Shown here in pieces: positions 56,228 to 64,000 of a stretch of 64,000 nt of DNA. Each line of letters starts with the position of its first letter. Position 1 is the stretch's first letter. Source of the DNA: Meconema thalassinum. Lineage: Eukaryota > Arthropoda > Insecta > Orthoptera > Tettigoniidae. The stretch spans positions 145,889,074 to 145,953,073 of the forward strand of contig OX336391.1 in NCBI GenBank assembly GCA_946902985.2, written 5' to 3'. The notes under the pieces are model-generated. The model worked only from the letters and a program-made list of their open reading frames with translations, was not told the DNA's origin and made no database searches. Position numbers and translations under genes: made by a program.

Positions 56228-56772
56228 GATGATTAGAACACAAGAAATATAAACTGAATTTTAAAATTTCGCACATCGGCTTTTGTGAGGTTATGTAAAC
56301 AATTGAACTAAATTGGATGTCAGTGCATTAGAATGAGTATAAACATTTGCTGTACTATGTTTCACTGCGCTCGGATGGTTAAATCGCGAGAAAAGTCTAT
56401 TTATATGTTTCAACTTTGCTTGACCGCCATGTTCGTTTTGTACTTAACAGCTTTTCAAGAGTCACATAGGTGCACTTCTAATAGTGCCCTTTATCACCGT
56501 ACAAAATTTCAGAGTGATATCAGTAATAGTTTTGGTGATCTAAAATGCCGGTGAAATATTTAGCACTGTTGTCATGTTGAATTTGTCAGATATAATAAAA
56601 TTTGAAGGGGACGGTCGGGTTCGGACAAAATAATACTATAACCTTACCAAGTTTCATTGAAATCGCTCCAGCCATTTAGATTTTATTAGGGGGTCACCCA
56701 TACACAGACACCCACACACGGACTAACGGTGATCTCATAAGCTTATTCTTTTCATAAATGAAAATAGGCTAA
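56228..56772 (-). repeat. Family B host copy, piece 5 (terminal part)
   Basis: GATTAGAACACAAGAAATATA through ATCGCGAGAAAAGTC, CCAGCCATTTAGATTTTATT and a CACA tract, to GTGATCTCATAAGC and ATGAAAATAGGCTA. In reverse this is the start of family B, completing the copy begun at 17.2 kb. Confidence 0.85.
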
Positions 56773-56907
56773 AATGGCTTCAAACACATTGAAGTGTATA
56801 GTAAAATCGGATTGAATTTGGATAATGGGGACACGCAAAGTCATTTCCCCACGGAAAGTTGCAGTTATGTTTGCACTGCTGGATGAAATAAGCTTTAGTG
56901 AATTATA

Positions 56908-57790
56908 ATTTATTTATTTATTTATTTATGTATTGCCACAACAGGGCAGTGCCCCAATTACAGTAGCAAACAATTAAACAATTGATTACACACAGATAAT
57001 ACATGAAAATACATTAAATACAAGATAAAAATACATTAGAATACAAATTAAAAATTGAAAATTAAAAATTGGTAGTTGAAAATAAAAACTAAAAAAATTG
57101 AAGATTAAAAATTAAAAATTAAATTTAAAAAAAAAATTGTTCACTAGTAAAATACACAAGTTCAAGTCGCAATAACAGTAAATGAAGCATGATTTTTAAT
57201 ATAAAACATTTAATGCAGCCAAGAGGCCATAGGTTTACAAAAATACTATTTACAAAAACTTAATTTCTTTTGATTCGCATAATCACTGATTGTCGTTGTT
57301 CTTTTTGTACAGAGTTCCAAGTGGTCATAGTGATCGAATGCATGTCCACACAGTTGATACTTGCATGCAATTGAAGGCTCATGATTCGTCTTGTTGTGAC
57401 AAATGATGTGATGAAAGCCGTGTACTGCCACTCTTGTATAGACGTGACGCATTTGAAAGTTTGCTTTCGTCCATGATCGATCAATCATGGCGCCAGATGC
57501 AAAAAAAAAAAAAACTCCGGATATACGTCTTCTCGCTTTTGGATGAGTGTTGCCAATAGGTTCTCTGATGCATTTGTGTTGGGTAGATGTATTTGTGTCC
57601 TAAGATCTTTTATGAGGAAGGATTCTCTTACCAGGATATGAACTAATCTAGATCTTGTTGTCTTTGAAACTCCAATTGCTTTCATAATGTATACTGCTTT
57701 TACTCTTTCTAATGTGGAGAGGTTTTCCATTGAGAGATATGGCCAGATAATTTCTAAGCCATACGTCAATATTGGCAGTATTTTGGTTTA
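56908..57790 (-). mobile_element. LINE, 5'-truncated, with 3' UTR
   Basis: Minus strand. The 3' tail is an AAAT array (56908-56929), then an A/T-rich 3' untranslated region, then the last part of the reverse-transcriptase ORF. Different family from the other LINEs here. Confidence 0.75.
57246..57769 (-). pseudogene. LINE ORF2 C-terminus, frameshifted
   Basis: The first frame (57769 to 57485) reads ILTYGLEIIWPYL-like sequence, STLERVKAVYIMKAIGVSKT, LVRESFLIKDLRTQIHLPN and LIQKREDVYPEF. It then runs into a tract of 14 A (plus-strand 57500-57513) where the frame changes. The second frame (57488 to 57246) has MIDRSWTKANFQMRH and a Cys-rich C-terminal motif (CQLCGH-type, here CKYQLCGHAF ... LELC). 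This is the region after RT in I/Jockey-like LINEs, where the Cys-His motif is thought to bind nucleic acid. The RT domain itself is lost. Confidence 0.75.
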
Positions 57791-58340
57791 AATAGAGACA
57801 TTGCTGTCTCTAATCTGAAGGATCTTATATAACGTATTCCATGCATAGCCATTATTGCACGTGTAGCATTTTTATTATTTGGACACTTAAAGTAAAACTA
57901 GATTCATATCTTTAGGTATTAATACAATAGCAATGGCAGATGGTAAGGAAGTGAAAGCTAAAACTAACAGCAGCTAAATTTAATATCTTCGTTATAGTGA
58001 ATCATTTGCCATCTAAAACTGAGTGTAATTGTCTTCTATAATTTAGCAAGGACATTCCAAAATCTAAATTGTTGTCAGCTGAGAGCCTGTTTTAAGTACA
58101 GCACATATTCAATATCGGTGGAAAGATCTGTACACATCTTGTTCTGTTATGAGCCATAACATACATATTTATGATAGCTACATTAGAGACAAGCACAACG
58201 TTCAGTTATTTGATTAACGTGACTATAAAATGACTTTATGGCACAGAAACAAACCACTGAAGTCATTAGGCGTCGCTTAATTAATTTACTCTTACAAAAC
58301 ACTACAAAACAATCCATAAAATCAAGTTCTGTGTATATTG
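57791..58340. other. No recognisable feature
   Basis: AT-rich, no motif-bearing ORF or repeat seen. Confidence 0.45.
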
Positions 58341-58344
58341 GGGT

Positions 58345-58395
58345 GGATGACCTCGCAGTTCCGCTCCTTAAAACAACAACAACTAACAAACTAAG
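58345..58395 (-). repeat. Short dispersed repeat R, copy 5
   Basis: GATGACCTCGCAGTTCCGCTC followed by CTTAAAACAACAACAAC, nearly the same as copy 1. Confidence 0.6.
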
Positions 58396-58444
58396 TTTCA
58401 ATAGTAGGTCTTAATTATTTTAGCAAATGTCGTTGACGATATTT

Positions 58445-59808
58445 TTATAAAACAAGAAGTTCCGTTACGAACTAAAGAGGCTACTTTTCATGCAAAATAT
58501 TATTCTACAGTATATGAACCTATCTAGAATAATGACGAAATTAAGTTGGTAATATCGAAATGTCTTAATTAGTTCAAAATATTCCTGGTATAATGAAGAG
58601 CACTACAGTTGTCAGCCCTGGTGACTGAATATATTTTTAGTTCCATCTCTTAAGGCACAGAATACAAAATTTGGTAGAAGTCAAATAGACGTTACATCCA
58701 GTTAGACATTGGATCTACCAGAACGCGTAAAAGCATGTTGGCAACAATATCATGCGTGCGCTGGTTAGAAATAATCGGAAATATTATGATATCTTCTTGT
58801 GCCAATTTTGGATGAAATCCATTTGTTAGTATAGAAGTTACATGTATTTTAAATTTTGACCTATCAGCAAGCATAGAATCATGTTGGCAGCACTGACTTA
58901 TATTAATTACTCCAAATTAATCTAGAGTCAGGTGCTATACGTGTGCAAAGTATAGAGCTGTTGGCTTGCATACTTTCTGATATATTGATATTACGGTAAA
59001 AAAATATCGACAGTATTTATTAACAGTTGGCAGCCCTGATTGCTCTTAAGAATACTTATAGTCATATCTGTTATATTACACATAGCACATACGAAATTTG
59101 GTTGAAATCCAACTGATAGTATAGAAGTTACATGTATTTAAAAATTGGTCATATCAGCTGGCTTAGAATCATGTTGGTTGACCTGAAGTATATAAGTTAC
59201 TCCAAATTAATCAAATGTCAGGTACTATACGTGTGCATAGTTTAAAGCTGTCGGCTTGCATACTTTCAGATATATTGTTATTTGGATGAGGAAAATAGAG
59301 AGAGAGAGCAATTATTAACATTTGGCAGCCCTGGTGGTTCTTAAGAATACACTCAGTCGTATCTGTTTATGTACACAAATTACATACAAAATTTGGTTGA
59401 AATCCAATTAATAGTGTAGAATTTATATGCATTTAAAAATTGGACCTATCAGAAGGCTTAAAATTATTTTGGCAGTACTGTCATGCATGGCCTCATGGAA
59501 ATTAATCTGAAATAGTATTTTCTACATGTGTGCCAACTTTGGAATAGCTCCCATGCATACCTTCCATGATATCCAACATGGAGCTCAAATTCCTAGTGCG
59601 TTTTTTCAGCAGTTGGTAGCACTGATATCATTTTCAAATATGGGCTTGAGATATTCCGGTATACATCTTTACTCATACTAATTTTGGTTTTGATTGCTGC
59701 AGCCGTTTAGGAGTTGATAGGGGGGGGGGGGACACACACACACAGCCAGACAGACAGAAGGACAGACATTTTCCCGGATCGATCTTATAAGTCTACTTTC
59801 TCCTCATT
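58445..59808 (+). repeat. Repeat family C, copy 2
   Basis: AACAAGAAGTTCCGTTACGA start. It has at least two internal repeats of a ~300-bp block (TTGGTTGAAATCCAA, AAGAATACNN, GGTGCTATACGTGTGC / GGTACTATACGTGTGC), CAGCCGTTTAGGAGTTGATA, a G-run with CACACA and CAGACAGACAG, and CTTATAAGTCTACTTTCTCC. It is directly followed by family A. Confidence 0.75.
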
Positions 59809-61384
59809 TTTAGCCTATTTACAATTTTGAAACAAGATGTTCAGTAAAGAACATATAGCCTACTTTCTCCTAAATGCATGGGTATTTTTATAACTCTTTG
59901 TCCTTTTAAAGGAGTATAATTGAATGTTGGTTGTAGTAGCTTGTTGAAATACAACGTGCTATAGGGATATTAAACATGAATATGAGGTGCCCTTTGCTAG
60001 TGCTACCTCTGTAAAAAAAATTCATTCAATTCGGTTTCACCGTGATTGAATTGATTTGGGGAATGGATTTGCACACATACATGGTCGCTATTTGCATACT
60101 ATTGGGCTGATGACCTTGTAGTCAGTCATAAGATGCTTTCCACAAAAAGGCATGTTGTTGCAAAATCCGGTAGAGATCAAATTATTAGGATGGTCGAAAT
60201 TTGATTTAAGCTTTTAACATTTGGGTGGCCGTCATTCCGTTTCCGTCAAGATGGCGGCGATATAAAACATGACACTGAGGTGCCCTTTGCTAGTACTACC
60301 TCTGTACCAAATTTCGTTCAATTCGGTTTCACCGTGTTTGAATTGATAGGGGGAATCGATTTGCACACATACTTGGCCACCATCTGCAAACTATTGGGCT
60401 GATGATCTAGCAGTTTGGTCAGAATATGCTTCCCACATAAAGATTTGTTGTTGCAAAATTTGGTAGAGACTAGATTATTAGGTTGGTCGTAATTTCATTT
60501 TAGCCTTTAACATTTGGGTGGCCGCGATTACGTTTCCGTCAAGATGGCGGTGATATAAAACATGACACTGAGGTGGCCTTTTCTAGTGCTACCTCTGTAC
60601 CAAATTTCGTTCCATTCGGTTTCACCGTGTTCGAATTAATAGGGGTAATAGATTTTGACACAAAGATGGCCGCCATCCGCAAACTATTAGGCTAATGACC
60701 TATTAGATTTGTCAATGGATGCTCCCTTCATAAAGGTATGTTGTTGCAAAATTTGGTAGAGATCGGATGATTAGGTTAGTCGTAATTTGATTTAAACTTT
60801 GAACATTTGGGTGGCCGGCATTACGTTTCCGTCAAGATGGCGGCGATATAAAACATGACACTGGGGTGCCCTTTGCTAGTGCTACCTCTGTACCAAATTT
60901 CATTCCATTCGGTTTCACCGTGTTCGAATTAATAGGGGTAATCGATTTTGACACAAAGATGGCCGCCATCCGCAAACTATTAGGCTAATGACCTATTAGT
61001 TTGGTCAAAGGATGCTGCCCCCATATAGGTATGTTGTTGCAAAATTTGGTAGAGATCGGGAGATTAGGTTAGTCGTAATTTGATTTAAGCTTCGAACATT
61101 TGTGTGGCCGCCATTACGTTTCCGTCAAGATGGCGGCGATATAAAACATGACACTGAGGTGTCCTTTGCTAGTGCTACCTTTGTACCAAATTTCATTCCA
61201 TTCGGTTTCACCGTGTTCGAATTGATAGGGGGGGACAGACATTCAGAGTACCACACACTCACACACACACACACACACACACACAGACTCACACACATAC
61301 ACACACACAGACAGACACACTTTTTTTTCGCCCTGTAGTGATCTCATAAGTCTACTTTCATTTTTTGCAAAAATCGGAAGTAGG
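59809..61384 (-). repeat. Repeat family A, copy 2 (five 293-bp units)
   Basis: Reverse orientation relative to the copy at 3.9 kb. GGTTTCACCGTG occurs at 60033, 60325, 60618, 60911 and 61204 (spacing 292, 293, 293, 293). AAGATGGCGGC occurs in three units near 60248, 60835 and 61128, with a one-base variant near 60541. It ends with a CACA tract (61250-61318), GTGATCTCATAAGTCTAC and AAGTAGGCTA. The 78-codon ORF at 61102-61338 is read across the repeat and is not a gene. Confidence 0.85.
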
Positions 61385-62898
61385 CTAAAAATAGGCTTAT
61401 GAGATCACCTTTTGTCCGTGTGTGTGCGTGTGTGTGTGTTTGTGTGATGTGTGTGTGGGTCCCCCCCTAATAAAATCTAAACGGCTGGAGCAATTTCAAT
61501 GAAACTCGGTAAGTTCATAGCACTATTCCCGGCGACCTCGACCGTGCCCTTCAAATTTAGTTACGTCTCACCAATCCAACATGGCGGCTGTGCGAAATAT
61601 TTAACTAGCATGCAATATCTCCGAAACTATTACCGATATCGCCCTGAAATTGTGTACGGTGAAAAAGGGCACTTCTAGAAGTTCACCTATGAGACTTTCA
61701 AAAACTTGGTGACTACAAAACCTACATGGCGGTCAAGCGAAGTTGAGACTTTTAAATAGACTTTTCTCGCGATTGAACTATCCAAACGTAATGAAACTTG
61801 GTACAGCAAATGTTTATACACATTGTAATGCACTGGAGTCTAATTTAGTTCAATTGTTTACATAACCTCAAAATGGCGGCTGTGCGAACTATTTCACTGA
61901 CATTCTATATCTCCGAAACTGTTACAGATATTACCCTGAAATTTCGTACGGTGATAAAGGGTACTGATACAAGTTTACCTATGTATATTTCATAAACCTG
62001 TAAAGTAGAAAATGAACATGGCGACCAAGCGAATTTGAAATATTTTAATAGACTTTTCTCGTGATTTAACTCTCTGAGCGCAGTGAAATGTGGTGCAGTA
62101 AATGACTTTGCAGATTGTAATGCACTGCCATCTAATTTAAATCAATTGTTTACATAACCTCAAGATGGCGGCTGTGCGAAATTTTAAAATTAAATTTTTA
62201 TTTCTTGTGTCGTAATCATGCGATCGAAGTGAAAGTTTGAATAATGAAGCTAGGCAATAATTGTCCTTGAATGGTATATAACTCTATGGCCTATACATAT
62301 AACAATCCTAAATGGCGAGCTTCCGAAATATTTAGACGGTTCTCATTATCTATGAATCTTTTACATCAAACCAAACTGATTTTTTTTATGTTCATAGAGA
62401 CTATGAACATATGTTCTCCTATAGGACGTTCAGTAACCTGGTGAGCACAAATCCAACATGGCGGCGACGCGAAGTATAAATATTTAAATGGACGTTTCTT
62501 GCGAATTATCTATCCGACTGCCATGAAACGTTGCACGTTAAATGCTCATACAAATGTTGATCCACTGGCATCAAATTTATTTCAATTGTTTGCATAATCA
62601 CAAGATGGCAGCTGTGCGTAATTTTAAAATCTCCTTTTTACTTCTTGTGTTCTAATCATGCGATTGAAGTTTGAATACCACACGTACACAATAATCTTAA
62701 TGTAATAGTACAAAAATAAAAATCCAACCTGGCGACCATCTGAAATATTTAGACGGTTCTCAATATCTTCAAATCTGTTACAGCAATTAAACTGAAATTC
62801 TGTATGTTGATAGAGGCAATTAACATGAGCAGGATATATGAAAATAGGCTGTATAGTTCTTCAAGGAACTACTTGTTGCAAAATGTGAAAAGTAGGCT
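61385..62898 (+). repeat. Family B, complete copy
   Basis: AAATAGGCTTATGAGATCAC, a TGTG tract and CCCCCC, then GGCTGGAGCAATTTCAATG. ATGGCG-type motifs follow at 61581, 61726, 61873, 62018, 62165, 62312, 62458, 62605 and 62729 (spacing 145, 147, 145, 147, 147, 146, 147, 124). It ends GGAACTACTTGTTGC and GTGAAAAGTAGGCTA. Best reference copy in the window for reading the broken host copy. Confidence 0.85.
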
Positions 62899-64000
62899 AA
62901 AAATTCCATTTTCCTTTAGAAAAAGAGATCCTTATTTCACAAAGTTAATTTATCGAAAGCTTTGAAGTCATTACAGTGTTGGCGAAGTAACAATTAATTC
63001 CTCACGTTTTAGAGGGCCAACGCGTATTTATGCCCAATCATATTAGGTGGTCAATGTTAGGCTGTAACTGAAGAAATTACATGTAATTAATTAGGAAGAA
63101 GATAATGTTGGGCAAATTCTTAGTTCTCCCAGCAAAGTAAGTACAATGCTCTTGATACATGAAACGTAGTGCAGAGTCCACTATCTCAGTTGGGTCCAGA
63201 CAGGATGCACCAAAATCCTGTTAATGAGCGTACAGTGTCTGGCCAGATTATCGTGATCATTCTTAGATTTCTGGTATTTATCTGTTATTAGCTTTCCAAC
63301 ATACGAGACTAGTTCTAGTTGATTAACCCGTTGATCGCTACGCCTGTCAATAGACGGTGCACGAGAACATTTTATTTTCACAGTCGCCGTTCACTCTTAA
63401 GTGCCAAGTCGATCCCTGACATGTTCTGCTATCTGTTGGGCATTATGTAGTACTAATTGAGTTTGCGTTTTTCAGATTACTTTGTGTAAGTCTTTTGTCC
63501 GCTCTCTACAGCTGGAGTTCATTTGTAATATAATCAATCATGCCAGAACAATAAGCTATTTTTTTCACCTGTTGTTGAATTTGGATTAAATAATATAAGA
63601 GTTTGCAATTACCTTTTTTTTTTGGAAATTATTTAATGTTGGCCCTTTAACAGATATGGAGATGATTCAAGCATGGACACAAACATTTTTATTCTTCTCA
63701 AAATAAGAACTAAAATAAACATAAGATTTTTAAATTTGCATTTATATCAATAAAGACTCAAAACCTATAGGTATTTTAACCCCCCCCCCCCCCTGATAAG
63801 ATTAAAACTACGACTTTTACTTATTGTTTTTACATGCGAATGAAAAATTTCAGCATTGAGTTTTCAAATAGCCATCACAGCACTTAAAAGGTTAACTCTC
63901 TTCCACGTTTTTGTAGTGCGCTTGGAGTTACTCAGCTGGTTTCGGTGAGCGATTATAGAGGAACCCAAGTGTTTCAGTTAGTCTTATGATTTTGTAGGAT
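62899..64000. other. No recognisable feature
   Basis: AT-rich sequence with a C-run near 63781. A 66-codon minus-strand ORF (63181-63381) has no motif I recognise. Confidence 0.5.

Noticed and set aside
61102..61338. ORF across family A repeat and CACA tract
   Set aside because: The 293-bp unit shifts frame from one copy to the next, so no coding constraint is possible across units.
59809..61384. Families A/B/C as Helitrons
   Set aside because: A hairpin near a CTAA-like end is suggestive, but the tips look like inverted repeats and no TC start or Rep/helicase sequence is seen. Left unclassified.

Overview
This window looks like gene-poor, repeat-packed DNA from a large-genome arthropod, most likely a polyneopteran insect such as an orthopteran or stick insect. 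The evidence is Tc1/mariner, hAT-like, Gypsy and non-LTR elements, many tRNA-headed SINEs and many ATT microsatellites. The order-level guess rests on remembered SINE bodies, not on a database search. I see no convincing host protein gene, no rRNA and no functional tRNA gene. Nearly every coding stretch belongs to a transposable element.

Left part (1-17.2 kb): a nearly complete Tc1-like transposon with one frameshift (621-2009), a deleted transposon keeping only its helix-turn-helix domain (2.6-3.4 kb), a 293-bp-period repeat ('family A', 3.9-4.9 kb), a non-LTR retrotransposon with a long open endonuclease-reverse transcriptase ORF (6.7-9.6 kb), several SINEs with clear target-site duplications (TSDs), a degenerate minisatellite (13.1-13.6 kb) and a near-perfect foldback element (15.9-16.5 kb).

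Middle (17.25-31.58 kb): a young, almost intact Gypsy-type LTR retrotransposon on the minus strand. It has 3.7-kb LTRs that differ at only about seven places, a CTAT TSD, and one gag-pol ORF of 1874 codons with an unusual coiled-coil N-terminus. The pol 3' end is separated by a one-base frameshift in an A7 tract.

Right part (31.6-64 kb): nested non-autonomous repeats. The key observation is that pieces at 17.2, 31.6-32.0, 32.2, 55.7 and 56.2-56.8 kb are consecutive parts of ONE minus-strand copy of a repeat I call 'family B'. It was split by four later insertions: the Gypsy element, a SINE, a ~23.4-kb segment bounded by inverted CCAAGGCTTCATAAC termini and TAACGTTA-rich minisatellites, and a LINE fragment. 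Inside the 23.4-kb segment are further family B copies, two solo LTRs of 2.8 and 3.8 kb, and a 6.6-kb hAT-like element with an 8-bp TSD whose arms are inverted 43-bp minisatellites. There is also a 1.15-kb foldback and a LINE ORF1 relic.

The right edge (58.4-62.9 kb) is a head-to-tail C-A-B array of three repeat families that share terminal sequences. Families A and B are built on a ~293-bp dimer (about 146.5 bp per half in B), and each unit carries a YY1/Pho-like ATGGCGGC motif. The best candidates for something undescribed are this A/B/C superfamily, the minisatellite-armed hAT-like element and the giant nested insertion.
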